From contig JAGCJX010000020.1 in NCBI GenBank assembly GCA_017647795.1, positions 57,260 through 121,259 on the forward strand: a DNA stretch of 64,000 bases. The letters run 5' to 3'. A program made the translations under genes and the position numbers. Position 1 is the first letter of the stretch, and every line of letters starts with the position of its first letter. The DNA comes from Bacteroidales bacterium. Lineage in GTDB: Bacteria; Bacteroidota; Bacteroidia; Bacteroidales; UBA932. Below are positions 26,855-36,018 of this stretch, one piece after another. The notes below the pieces were generated by a model. That model searched no databases. It saw only the letters and a program-made list of their open reading frames with translations, and had not been told where the DNA came from.

Positions 26855-28125
26855 AAGGTAACTTTTATCATTTTACCAATGGAGGCACGGTCGTACGGTT
26901 GTTCCACACGGATGTAGTTGGAGGTATAACCAAACATCTTGCCTCCCTTGACGGTACTTTCAAACAAAACTATTTCTTCCTGACCGCGGTTCGCCTCGCA
27001 AAAAGCCTCGTGCAGGCTGTTGCTCAGGTCGGTCAATCGCGCTACGCGCTCGTCCTTGATGCGTTCGTCCACCTGATCCGGCATCACCGCCGCATCGGTA
27101 CCCGGCCTTCTGGAGTACGGGAATACATGGATGAACGAAGGTTGAACCCGCTCCAACAGGCGGTAGGTTTCCTCAAAGTGTTCCTCGGTCTCGCCGGGGA
27201 AACCGACAATCACATCAATACCAATGAAAACACGGTCTGCGTAGCGACGCACCAAGTCAATCTTCTCCGCAAACTGCTTCGTGTTGTAACGGCGACGCAT
27301 CCGGGCTAAAACCGCATCGGAGCCGGACTGCAGGGGTATGTGAAAATGGGGAGCAAATTTGGTTCCCGAAGCGATCCAGGAAAGAATCTCCTCGGTCAGC
27401 AAATTCGGTTCAATGGAAGAAATCCGATAACGCTCGATTCCTTCCACCGCGTTCAAGGCCTTCAACAAATCCAGGAAAGACTCTCCGGTCGTACGGCCGA
27501 AGTCTCCAGTATTCACCCCGGTCAACACAACCTCACGAATGCCCGAAGCCGCAATGCGTTCCGCCTCAGCTACGGCAGTGGCAATGGAAATGTTACGGCT
27601 CTCTCCGCGTGCCTTCGGGATGGTACAATAGGAACACCGGTAATTGCAGCCATCCTGTACCTTCAAGAACGAACGGGTCCGTTCACCGGATGAATAAGCC
27701 GGAAAAATAGAAGACACCTCGTTGATGGCACAGGAATGAATGCGTCCCACGCCTTCTGCCTTGGCAGACAGTTCCGCTACCCGGGCAAAAAGGTTTCCCT
27801 TCTCGTCAGCGCCCACCACCAGGTCAACGCCCGGCATGGCGGCAATTTCCTCGGCCTTCAATTGGGCATAGCAACCCGTCACCGCAACCAAGGCTGCCGG
27901 ATTGCGTTTGGACAGACGTCGGATGATGTTCCGACATTTCTTATCGCTGTGCTCGGTCACCGAGCAAGTATTGATCACATACACATCCGCCTCCTGGGTC
28001 GGGGGCACGATTTGGTAACCGGCCGCCTCGAACTGACGGGCCAGGGTCGAACTTTCGGCGTAATTCAGCTTGCAACCCAAGGTAGCAAAGGCTACACGGG
28101 GCTGGGGTACAGTCGTCTGGGTCAT
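26851..28125 (-). CDS. mtaB: MtaB, tRNA t6A37 methylthiotransferase
   Basis: A 424-residue radical-SAM methylthiotransferase that converts t6A37 to ms2t6A37. The N-terminal UPF0004 domain has Cys18, Cys54 and Cys85 for the auxiliary 4Fe-4S cluster. The radical-SAM CxxxCxxC is Cys160, Cys164 and Cys167 in GCNYRCSYC. A short C-terminal TRAM-like segment follows. MtaB rather than MiaB or RimO is favoured by TLGCKLNYAES and VTGCYAQLKAEE. Overlaps of four bases with folB and with the dehydrogenase gene indicate tight coupling. Confidence 0.93.
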   Translation of the reverse strand: MTQTTVPQPRVAFATLGCKLNYAESSTLARQFEAAGYQIVPPTQEADVYVINTCSVTEHSDKKCRNIIRRLSKRNPAALVAVTGCYAQLKAEEIAAMPGVDLVVGADEKGNLFARVAELSAKAEGVGRIHSCAINEVSSIFPAYSSGERTRSFLKVQDGCNYRCSYCTIPKARGESRNISIATAVAEAERIAASGIREVVLTGVNTGDFGRTTGESFLDLLKALNAVEGIERYRISSIEPNLLTEEILSWIASGTKFAPHFHIPLQSGSDAVLARMRRRYNTKQFAEKIDLVRRYADRVFIGIDVIVGFPGETEEHFEETYRLLERVQPSFIHVFPYSRRPGTDAAVMPDQVDERIKDERVARLTDLSNSLHEAFCEANRGQEEIVLFESTVKGGKMFGYTSNYIRVEQPYDRASIGKMIKVTL

Positions 28126-28484
28126 CGGGTACGGGTTAGGGTTACACGGGAAGCGCCCACTTCACCTCCCAGCGGAGGATTGATCTTCGCAATGGACACG
28201 GTCATTTCTTCTAGTTCGGGAAAGTTGGCGGCGACGGCATCCAGAATCCGACGGGCCACACATTCCAAAAGGTTGGAAGGAAGCTCCATCTGTTCACGGA
28301 TCAGGTTGTAGATCAACTGATAATTTGCAGCATCCAACAAGGCGTCCGTCTGCGCAGGCTTCTCCATATCGTAGGTTGCAGAAAACTGAACTTCAAAACG
28401 ATTGCCAATGATGCGCTCCTCGGTAAAACAACCGTGGTTTGCCCAAAAGATCATGTCGTTCAGTTCCAACGTTCCTTTCATCAT
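28122..28484 (-). CDS. folB: Dihydroneopterin aldolase
   Basis: A 120-residue FolB-type enzyme of folate synthesis, cleaving 7,8-dihydroneopterin to 6-hydroxymethyl-dihydropterin and glycolaldehyde. The FWANHGCFTEER block with its active-site Glu and the C-terminal IAKINPPLGG with the catalytic Lys are present. Two Met codons open the frame; the first is used here. It overlaps mtaB by four bases and follows the methyltransferase gene by ten. Confidence 0.93.
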   Translation of the reverse strand: MMKGTLELNDMIFWANHGCFTEERIIGNRFEVQFSATYDMEKPAQTDALLDAANYQLIYNLIREQMELPSNLLECVARRILDAVAANFPELEEMTVSIAKINPPLGGEVGASRVTLTRTR

Positions 28485-28494
28485 ATACGTTCTA

Positions 28495-29199
28495 CTAAGC
28501 TAAAAACAAAAATACACAAGGGCGTTTGCCCAAAACTGGTTTCTCCTTTTTCCAGGCCGCTACCGTACGGGTCTTCAAATAGGCCTGCGGGAGGGTGAGG
28601 TCCGCCGCAAGACAAAGACGGGTTTTCGGATGCAAGCAGGACAGCAAGTCCTCAAACAACGCATCGTTGCGGTACGGAGTTTCAATAAAAATCTGGGTCT
28701 GACGGCGTTTCAGGGACTCTTTCTCCAAGTCCAACAAGGCCTTGCGACGATCTTCCTTTTTGGCCGGCAAATATCCTTGAAAGGCGAAACGTTGTCCGTT
28801 CAATCCCGACCCCATCAAAGCCAACATCAGCGACGAAGGACCCACCATGGGAATCACCTCAATATCGTGATCCTGAGCCAAACGCACCAGGTCGGCCCCG
28901 GGATCGGCAACAGCCGGCAAGCCAGCTTCTGAAATCACCGCCACGTTTTCCCCTGCCAACAGCGGCTTCAACAAAGCCTCCACCGCTTCTACGGGTGTGT
29001 GCTCATTCAGTTCGTAGAAGGTCAAGGCATCAATCTTGCCTTTCAGGCCAGCCTTCGACAAATAGCGGCGGACCGTCCGGATCTCCTCGGCCACCACGTG
29101 GTGCAGCGACTGGATGTGCTCCAAAACCGAAGCCGGAATGACCTCTTTCGGATCGTTCTCTCCCAACGGAGAAGGAATCAAATATAATTTCCCTTTCAT
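28495..29199 (-). CDS. SAM-dependent methyltransferase, tetrapyrrole-methylase fold (RsmI-like)
   Basis: A 234-residue protein with LYLIPSPLGE at the start, VISEAGLPAVADPGADLV (the GxPxxxDPG site of this fold), MVGPSSLMLALMGSGLNGQRFAFQGYLP and FIETPYRND. RsmI 2'-O-methylates C1402 of 16S rRNA; this shorter Bacteroidota form is related, but its target is not proven. It leads the operon with folB, mtaB and the dehydrogenase. Its ATG lies exactly four bases after a TAACTTTG element (29204-29211), so its transcript may be leaderless. Confidence 0.88.
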   Translation of the reverse strand: MKGKLYLIPSPLGENDPKEVIPASVLEHIQSLHHVVAEEIRTVRRYLSKAGLKGKIDALTFYELNEHTPVEAVEALLKPLLAGENVAVISEAGLPAVADPGADLVRLAQDHDIEVIPMVGPSSLMLALMGSGLNGQRFAFQGYLPAKKEDRRKALLDLEKESLKRRQTQIFIETPYRNDALFEDLLSCLHPKTRLCLAADLTLPQAYLKTRTVAAWKKEKPVLGKRPCVFLFLA

Positions 29200-29203
29200 A
29201 TCG

Positions 29204-29211
29204 CAAAGTTA
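29204..29211 (-). promoter_or_regulatory. -7 element directly before the methyltransferase start codon
   Basis: TAACTTTG on the minus strand, then four bases, then ATG (29197-29199). With the usual start site 5-7 bases after the element, the mRNA would begin at or next to the start codon. Confidence 0.5.
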
Positions 29212-29222
29212 AACAAAATTTC

Positions 29223-29230
29223 TACCTTTG
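29223..29230 (+). promoter_or_regulatory. -7 element directly before the MBL-fold hydrolase start codon
   Basis: TACCTTTG, four bases, then ATG at 29235. Together with the opposite-strand element at 29204-29211 it makes a 35-base divergent promoter with two possibly leaderless transcripts. Confidence 0.5.
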
Positions 29231-29234
29231 GCGT

Positions 29235-30002
29235 ATGCAAAACAAGCTCATCTTTTTAGGCACCGGAACTTCGCAAGGGATTCCGATGATCGGTTGCCGT
29301 TGCTCCGTCTGCACCTCCCCGGATCCCCGGGACAAACGCCTGCGGAGCTCCGTCTACGTGGAGTACGAAGGTTTGAAGCTCCTGATCGACGCGGGACCCG
29401 ACTTCCGCCAACAAATCCTCCGCGAAGACATCACCTACCTCGATGCTGTCCTGTTGACCCACCAACACAAGGACCATACCGGAGGATTGGACGACGTGCG
29501 GGCCTTCAACTATCTCTACGACAAAGATTTTCCGATATATGCCGAAGAACGGGTACAGGCTTCCCTGAAGCAGGAATACGCCTATGCCTTCTCAGAATTC
29601 CGTTACCCCGGTGTTCCTCAGTTCGAATTGCATTCCATCGACGAACACCCCTTTTCCATCCAGGGCGTGGAGATTGTCCCCATCCGAGCTTGGCACCACA
29701 AACTGCCCATTCTCGGGTTCCGTCTGGGCAAACTGGCCTACCTGACCGATGCCAACCGCATCGAACCCCAGGAAATCAAAAAAATGGAAGGAGTGGAAGT
29801 GCTAATCATCAATACGATTCGACACACCCCGCACCTCTCCCATTTTTCATTACCGGAAGCTCTGGCAGTCATTGAGCAAGTGGGAGCCTCACGCAACTAC
29901 CTCACCCACCTATCGCACCAAATCGATGCCCACGCCCAACTGGAGCAGCTCCTCCCTAAAAAAGTTCAACCGGCCTACGACCGGTTGACGATTGAATTCT
30001 AA
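29235..30002 (+). CDS. Metallo-beta-lactamase fold hydrolase (PhnP-like)
   Basis: A 255-residue MBL-fold protein. The start IFLGTGTSQGIPMIGC with the CRCSVC cluster, the metal motif LTHQHKDHTGG (HxHxDH), YLTDANR and the closing TYLTHLSHQID supply a two-metal site. It resembles PhnP and Bacteroidota MBL hydrolases that act as phosphodiesterases or on tRNA/lipoate-type substrates; the substrate is unknown. It stands alone and ends one base before the convergent DUF5723 stop. Confidence 0.88.
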   Translation: MQNKLIFLGTGTSQGIPMIGCRCSVCTSPDPRDKRLRSSVYVEYEGLKLLIDAGPDFRQQILREDITYLDAVLLTHQHKDHTGGLDDVRAFNYLYDKDFPIYAEERVQASLKQEYAYAFSEFRYPGVPQFELHSIDEHPFSIQGVEIVPIRAWHHKLPILGFRLGKLAYLTDANRIEPQEIKKMEGVEVLIINTIRHTPHLSHFSLPEALAVIEQVGASRNYLTHLSHQIDAHAQLEQLLPKKVQPAYDRLTIEF

Positions 30003-30003
30003 A

Positions 30004-31413
30004 CTACTTTTCTTTGGGTCCTCCCAGCGCGACGGACAATCCAAAACGAAGGTTCGTGACGAATTGGTCAATCGGCAAAAACTGAGGAGTAATGTTCAGG
30101 ACAGTATAGTCACTTCCGATGAAAAAGTTCAGTCCTCTTTTGGGAGTGATTTCCAACAACCAGCCGATGCTGTTCGCATAATTCATCGTAGAGTAGTTGA
30201 CACCGACTGCGAACCAACGACACGGACGAAGGTTGTACGAGAAAGTCAATTCTTGCTCGGTATAGTTATGGCGGAAGCGTGAATAATACAACATACCGAC
30301 ACTCATCTTGTTATAGCAGAACGGATATTCAACACCCAGGTACAAACGGGGCGTCGTTGAATAAGAAGAACCTTCGGTCAAGTCCACTTCTTGGAAATTA
30401 CCCAAAGCCACGATTTCATCCATGATCCGGCTGAACGCTGCCTCCAGATCATAATCTTCCACCACCACATCCTGGAGTCCTTTGTAAGTAAAAGACCCGG
30501 CCGAGGTAAGTTGTTGCACATAGTCTTCCTGGAAGTTCAACAGACCCAAATCGGTCACAGAAGCAGACAGACGCAGTCCATCCAGGAACGGAATCCCTAA
30601 ATTGAATTCATATTCAACCCCCAGATCCACACCAAAACCGAAACCACCGATCCCCATGTCTTTCAATTGGGGTTGGACAAACTTCTCGTTCTGATTTTTC
30701 GGCATACGAATGCCTTTTCCCATCACAATACCCACCGCATCGGTATTGACTGACCACTCTTTGTGGGAGAAAGTCAAGTCTGCACGGTTAATTTTAAGGT
30801 AGATGCGTTCCAGGGCAACGAGGAATTTGGCTTTGGCACCGACGTGCAAGCCCTCAATCCAGTCGCTCAAATCACGGCTATAGCCCAAAGCGGCCTCGGC
30901 ATAGAGATCTTGATGGATCGACAAGTCCCGCAAGGTATAATGCGTCGGATTGCCACTGATTCCTTGTTTGGCAAACACAAACAAGTCACGCGCCAAGTTG
31001 GTTTGTACATCCGCACGCACGGACACATCAAAACTCCAGAAGGAATGTTGTCCGGAATAAAAACCGAAGCTCAACACATCGGCATCCATTTCCGCATTGA
31101 GATAAGGATTTTCAGGCAATTTCGCCAAGAAATCAGCAGCAGGCACATCCGGATGCAGAAAGGTCAACAAAGAGCCCTCGGTAGGAAACAAGAAGTTGTC
31201 TGCACCCAAGTTGCTGTATACGCCAAAAGCCAGATTACCGATACCCGGTATACCGATGTATCCGTGGGAAGGCATCATTGCAGGATTCAACCGATTGCGA
31301 AGGGTCGCATTTTCCGAGAAATAACCTCCACGTAATGCTTGTGCGGACAAGGACGATCCTGCCACCAAGCCCAACAAAAAGATGCAAATTCTAAAATAGC
31401 TTGTGTTTTTCAT
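30004..31413 (-). CDS. DUF5723 family outer-membrane beta-barrel protein
   Basis: A 469-residue exported protein. The signal peptide ends SLSAQ (about residue 25). Then come ATLRNRLNPAMMPSHGYIGIPGIGN, the DUF5723 opening, and many alternating beta strands up to an aromatic C-terminal strand. It probably forms an outer-membrane barrel of unknown cargo. The start codon directly follows the stop of the lipoprotein gene, so the two are probably translated together and may act together. Confidence 0.82.
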   Translation of the reverse strand: MKNTSYFRICIFLLGLVAGSSLSAQALRGGYFSENATLRNRLNPAMMPSHGYIGIPGIGNLAFGVYSNLGADNFLFPTEGSLLTFLHPDVPAADFLAKLPENPYLNAEMDADVLSFGFYSGQHSFWSFDVSVRADVQTNLARDLFVFAKQGISGNPTHYTLRDLSIHQDLYAEAALGYSRDLSDWIEGLHVGAKAKFLVALERIYLKINRADLTFSHKEWSVNTDAVGIVMGKGIRMPKNQNEKFVQPQLKDMGIGGFGFGVDLGVEYEFNLGIPFLDGLRLSASVTDLGLLNFQEDYVQQLTSAGSFTYKGLQDVVVEDYDLEAAFSRIMDEIVALGNFQEVDLTEGSSYSTTPRLYLGVEYPFCYNKMSVGMLYYSRFRHNYTEQELTFSYNLRPCRWFAVGVNYSTMNYANSIGWLLEITPKRGLNFFIGSDYTVLNITPQFLPIDQFVTNLRFGLSVALGGPKEK

Positions 31414-33165
31414 CTACATTCCCTCCTCGGTTATATCGGTTACTGACTCGAACAATTCTTCCCATTCTTCCATATTCCCCAACAAACCTCCCGGAATGCT
31501 GGCGGCAAGATGCGCTTTCAAGAAATTATCTGCATTCAATTTCATACCCGGTACCGGAGCGGTGAGGCTGAAAGAAAGACGGATGTGTTTCAGATTTTCA
31601 ACTGCTGCACCCTGTGCCAACGGGATTGTCAGATCCAGATTGGTTGTCTGCGGTGATCCATCAGGAAGACAAGCGTTGATCATTTGGTGTGCCTCCTTTT
31701 GCAAGGGAATCACCTGGTAATTTGCATCGAGCAATTCCAATTGCAAATCCATCTGCAAAGGGAAACTGTTGATAACTTCACCGACGAAGCCCAAGGATCC
31801 CATTTCAAAAAGTTGACCCAAGATAGGAGGCAGATCCGTCAAGGTTTCTGAAAAAGCCAGGCGAAATTCTTCTCCAAAGGCAATGGGGACTTGCAGATCG
31901 CAATTGTATTCCAACTTGTAATCGGCATCCATATCAACGACGTGTTTTACCGAACGGTCCGTCTCGCCAAGTACCCGCACCTCAATAGCTTCCGGCATCT
32001 TGTGCATCAAGGCCGCCAAATCCCGTTCCACGAACTGATAGCCTTCGGGCATTCCATCCGGGTCGGCTGCAATCCAGAAACCTCCATGCTCAACCACATT
32101 GGCATCATACGAGTACGGCATCGCCAAGGAAATAGAAATGGCTTGTTCTACATCCGCAACCCCATCATAAACCGGCAACAATTCGAACTCGCCCAAAATA
32201 GGAAGTCCGAGGTTGGTCATAACATCCAATGCCAAATGCGGGTTGTGCAAATCCAAAACAATTTGTTCCTCTTGCAAGAATTCCGGAATATCACCAAAAG
32301 GCAAGGTCAACTCATAAGGATCCAATTGATAATCCAGCGTTCCCTCAACACGGGAAGTCTGCATGTGCTCCAAACGCACCACCATGGACACATCCACCGG
32401 CTGACCGATCCAATGCATGCTCTCAGGATCGATATTTTCCACATACACATTTCCCTTCACCTTCAACACCTCGTCCAAGGTCATGTGATCGGTCAAATCA
32501 AGGTCTGAAAAATCAAATCCGACCAAGTGCAAAGGGCTGAACTGGATACGTCCATTCTCGAAATAAGCATCCAAAGAAAGGTGACGCTGTGCATCCACGC
32601 GCGAATCGTCAGAAATCATTTCTTTCGGAAACTCAATGTCCAGAACCAGGCGAAGATCGGCATCAAAGGGCAAGTTTTCCACCGCAAAACTCATGTTCAA
32701 ATAAGCTTCTTGAAGGTATACAATATCCAAGTGAGTCATTTCCGCTGGGATTTCCAACGGGCCAATCTCCAAATGGAACTCATCAACCACATCCTCCTGA
32801 CGCGCCGGCACATTACCCAGAGAGGATTGTTTCAGAATATAGGAAAAATGCTCTTCGGAAATCACATCTTCAAACGTCAAAGATCCCGACAAGTCCGGAA
32901 TCTGATCGGAAGCATCCCATCCATCATGGAACGAAATGGAAAAGGTACCATCCGCATTCTGTTTCAGGAGATCCAATTCAAAAACAGACACCAAGTCGCC
33001 CAACTTCAATTCACTGGTTTCACCCAACGGCAATACAAAGGAATCCCCGCCAACGCTGACAGTAGCATCCAAATTGTCCATGTCGTAATCTTGATTTACA
33101 CACGAACTCAAGATACAGCCGACTACAAAAAACAGCAGGAAAAAAACCGCAGTTTTCTTTTTCAT
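31414..33165 (-). CDS. Large surface or periplasmic lipoprotein of unknown function
   Basis: A 583-residue protein with a lipoprotein signal (lipobox ILSSC, Cys22) followed by an acidic segment (QDYDMDNLDATVSVGGDSFVLPLG) that recurs in Bacteroidota lipoproteins of unknown role. The rest is rich in beta strands and acidic, without a catalytic motif I know. A TTG-N20-TACATTTG promoter at 33243-33273 leaves a 72-base leader. It is co-transcribed with the DUF5723 barrel, suggesting an outer-membrane pair. Confidence 0.75.
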   Translation of the reverse strand: MKKKTAVFFLLFFVVGCILSSCVNQDYDMDNLDATVSVGGDSFVLPLGETSELKLGDLVSVFELDLLKQNADGTFSISFHDGWDASDQIPDLSGSLTFEDVISEEHFSYILKQSSLGNVPARQEDVVDEFHLEIGPLEIPAEMTHLDIVYLQEAYLNMSFAVENLPFDADLRLVLDIEFPKEMISDDSRVDAQRHLSLDAYFENGRIQFSPLHLVGFDFSDLDLTDHMTLDEVLKVKGNVYVENIDPESMHWIGQPVDVSMVVRLEHMQTSRVEGTLDYQLDPYELTLPFGDIPEFLQEEQIVLDLHNPHLALDVMTNLGLPILGEFELLPVYDGVADVEQAISISLAMPYSYDANVVEHGGFWIAADPDGMPEGYQFVERDLAALMHKMPEAIEVRVLGETDRSVKHVVDMDADYKLEYNCDLQVPIAFGEEFRLAFSETLTDLPPILGQLFEMGSLGFVGEVINSFPLQMDLQLELLDANYQVIPLQKEAHQMINACLPDGSPQTTNLDLTIPLAQGAAVENLKHIRLSFSLTAPVPGMKLNADNFLKAHLAASIPGGLLGNMEEWEELFESVTDITEEGM

Positions 33166-33242
33166 CTTCGTGTAAATTTAATATTTGAAATAGTTTTATT
33201 TTGATTTCGAAGCAAATCCATCCTTGCAGATGTCCTACCGGA

Positions 33243-33273
33243 CAAATGTAAACTATCTTACACGGAAAAGCAA
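33243..33273 (-). promoter_or_regulatory. Promoter of the lipoprotein-DUF5723 pair
   Basis: On the minus strand TTG (33271-33273) and TACATTTG (33243-33250) are 20 bases apart, directly after the addA stop codon. Start site near 33237; leader about 72 bases. Confidence 0.62.
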
Positions 33274-36018
33274 CTATATTTCAACGACTTTGTTCAACGT
33301 CACGTACCACAAATAACCCCGAACAGACCGTCCCATTTGGGCTACTTTTTCTTTGTAGCGGGTCACTTGGTCGTGGTATTGCGGCCGCTCAACCTGGCCA
33401 AACTTGTAATCCAGAACTACGGCCTCCTGATCGCGGAACATCACCCGGTCCGGACACACCATCACCCCATTTTCATCAAGAATGGAAAGTTCGTTGTAAT
33501 TGCAATACGTTCCATCGAACCAATGGTACTGTTGAACCCCCTCGATAGCCGTTTTTAAACGGATCAAAACGTCTTCAAACTCCTCTTGGGGAAGGACTCC
33601 CTCGGAAACCGCCAGGCGTACACTATCCTCCAACTGATCGGCCACCTCAATACGCGACAAAATCTCGTGCATCACAACACCGCGGGTACGTTGCGAGTCT
33701 TCCGAGAAAAAGTCCGCACCTTTGAGCGTCAACCGCAGACGGGCCCCAATCGGTACAGAGCGGTACAAGCTGTCATCCGCCACGGTATTCGATCGAACAC
33801 TTTCTCCTTCGGCACCCTCGGCCACCGTACGCACTTTGCCAATCTCGGTGGTCATCCAGGGGCCATCCTGGATCAGTTCCTGCTCGTAATGCTTGAACAA
33901 GACATTGCTGAGTGACAAGATGGAATACCCACCCTTTTTCAATCGCTTCGGTTGCGGTCCCATCACGATCATCTCTTCCCGGGCACGGGTAAAGGCCACA
34001 TAGGCCACGTTCAACAAGTCTACCAGGTGATACAACCGCTCTTTCCAATATTCCTCCTCAAACCACGTTGACTGAAGCTCTTTTTTAGCCAACAACGGCA
34101 AAATCGGCAAATAATTGAACGGAGGTCGTTGGGGATTGGCCCAGATATAGGTTGTCACCCGACCCTTGGGTGTAAAGACTTCATCGAAGAACGGCAAAAT
34201 GATGATGGGTGCAGCCAACCCTTTGGCTTTGTGAACCGTCATCACGCGCAAGGCATCTTCTCCTTCGGGAGCATTGACACACAAGCGGGATCCTTTCTCA
34301 TCCCACCAGGTCAACAAATCTTTCAAGTTTCCACCCTGGAAGCCCATGGAGAAATCCAAGACGGCATCCATGAAAGTCCGAATGAAAATCTGTTCGGCGC
34401 GCTCCTCTTCCGGCAAATCGCGCACCAAGCCTTCGCACAACGCATACAAGGACACATCCTCCGGAACGGATCCTTGGTCCAACATCTCCTTGAGTTGGGT
34501 CACAATGGCCACAACCGCGTTGGAAGCGGAAAGCGAAAGCGACTCTTCGGTCACAACATGAAAACCATTTGACATCAAGGATTTGGACAAGACAGATCCT
34601 TCGCTATTGGTGCGTACCAGGAAGGTGATATCGCGTTGGTGATAGCCTCGGGACAACACTTCCCGGATCACCTCCGGCAAACGTTCCATGATAGCCGTCT
34701 TCCAGTCCTTGACGGACTCTTTGTCGACGAACTGCAGTGAAACACGACCGTGACCCAAGTGTTTCGGAACCACTTCCTGTTTGACGTCCGCAAAAATCTG
34801 ATTGATCAGACCGGCATCCCCGTCCCGCTTCGTCTGATCGTACTTGCGTTCCTTGTTGTACACGAGTTGCACAGCATCCGAAGCCTTCCGGAAAAATTCG
34901 TTGTTGAATTCAACAATGTACTCCCCGCTGCGCCAGTTTTCCCGTTTGGGAATCACCCGGCACAAGTCCGATCCGAACTTCTGGAAGACCTTGTGGTTCA
35001 ACAATTCCCAGTCGGAGTTGCGCCAACGGTAGATACTTTGTTTCACATCCCCTACCACGAGGTTGTCGCGACCGTTGTCCAAACTGTCCTTGAGCAAAGG
35101 TTCAAAATTCTTCCACTGCAAGGTCGAAGTATCTTGGAACTCATCCAACATGTAATGGTTCAAACGCGTCCCCACCTTCTCATAGACAAAGGGAGTATCG
35201 TCTTGCCCAATCAAACGATTGAGGAAATCATTGGTCTCTGACAACAAGACCAGGTTATTCTCCCGACAAAAATTCACCAGGTGCTCCCGGATATCGGCAA
35301 ACAAAGCAATGGCATACAAGTCCGTCAAAATAACCTCAGCGGTATGATAGTCCCTCCGTTGCTCATCGGTCAAGGTCTTGTCGTTCTCCAGGATTCGGGG
35401 GTGCAATTCATCCACCAGTTCCTGCAACTGTTCGCTGAATTGAAGAACCGAGGGTTTGTCCCGCATCCGGTCCTCCAAATCCCGACTCTTCAGTTTGTAC
35501 TCCTCCGAAAACAAACGTTTGCCCATTTCTTTGAGTTTCCCTGTCGCATCCCAGGAGTTCCCCTGCTCGATGTTATCGAGTGACAGGGTAATGAGCCATT
35601 TGAGCAAATCCGGCTGGTCTTCCAGCCCGTTCATCATCTCATCAATGGCTTCTGACAGCACCCGATCCTGGTCCAGTTCGACACAGTAATTGGAGGCCTG
35701 TCCCAATTCCCGGGCGAAAGATCGCATGATGCGTTGGAAGAAACGGTCTATCGTACTGACTTGAAAGGCCGAATAATCGTTGAGAATCGAAATCAGCAGA
35801 CGTTGGGCATCCCCTTGATGAGGGTCCCCGGTTTTATCGGACAAAGCAAAAAGCTCCTGCAGGATCCGTTGCTTCATCTCATCGGTGGCCTTGTTCGTAA
35901 AAGTCACCGCAAGGATGTGCCGGTAAGCATGCTCCGACTGAAACAGAAGGTTCAGGTATTGCTGCGTCAGTTCATGGGTCTTCCCCGCACCTGCTGATGC
36001 CTTATAAATTTTTAACAT
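33274..36018 (-). CDS. addA: AddA-type UvrD-family helicase/nuclease
   Basis: A 914-residue SF1A helicase when started at ATG 36018, where MLKIYKASAGAGKTHEL places Walker A at residues 8-14 (upstream in-frame codons to 36096 do not fit). LDEFQDTSTLQW is motif II, MTVHKAKGLAAPIIILP motif V and YVAFTRAREEMIVMG motif VI. A C-terminal PD-(D/E)xK nuclease is indicated by VVLDYKFG. With AddB it processes double-strand ends for recombination. Its first 17 bases overlap the end of addB. Confidence 0.92.
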   Translation of the reverse strand: MLKIYKASAGAGKTHELTQQYLNLLFQSEHAYRHILAVTFTNKATDEMKQRILQELFALSDKTGDPHQGDAQRLLISILNDYSAFQVSTIDRFFQRIMRSFARELGQASNYCVELDQDRVLSEAIDEMMNGLEDQPDLLKWLITLSLDNIEQGNSWDATGKLKEMGKRLFSEEYKLKSRDLEDRMRDKPSVLQFSEQLQELVDELHPRILENDKTLTDEQRRDYHTAEVILTDLYAIALFADIREHLVNFCRENNLVLLSETNDFLNRLIGQDDTPFVYEKVGTRLNHYMLDEFQDTSTLQWKNFEPLLKDSLDNGRDNLVVGDVKQSIYRWRNSDWELLNHKVFQKFGSDLCRVIPKRENWRSGEYIVEFNNEFFRKASDAVQLVYNKERKYDQTKRDGDAGLINQIFADVKQEVVPKHLGHGRVSLQFVDKESVKDWKTAIMERLPEVIREVLSRGYHQRDITFLVRTNSEGSVLSKSLMSNGFHVVTEESLSLSASNAVVAIVTQLKEMLDQGSVPEDVSLYALCEGLVRDLPEEERAEQIFIRTFMDAVLDFSMGFQGGNLKDLLTWWDEKGSRLCVNAPEGEDALRVMTVHKAKGLAAPIIILPFFDEVFTPKGRVTTYIWANPQRPPFNYLPILPLLAKKELQSTWFEEEYWKERLYHLVDLLNVAYVAFTRAREEMIVMGPQPKRLKKGGYSILSLSNVLFKHYEQELIQDGPWMTTEIGKVRTVAEGAEGESVRSNTVADDSLYRSVPIGARLRLTLKGADFFSEDSQRTRGVVMHEILSRIEVADQLEDSVRLAVSEGVLPQEEFEDVLIRLKTAIEGVQQYHWFDGTYCNYNELSILDENGVMVCPDRVMFRDQEAVVLDYKFGQVERPQYHDQVTRYKEKVAQMGRSVRGYLWYVTLNKVVEI

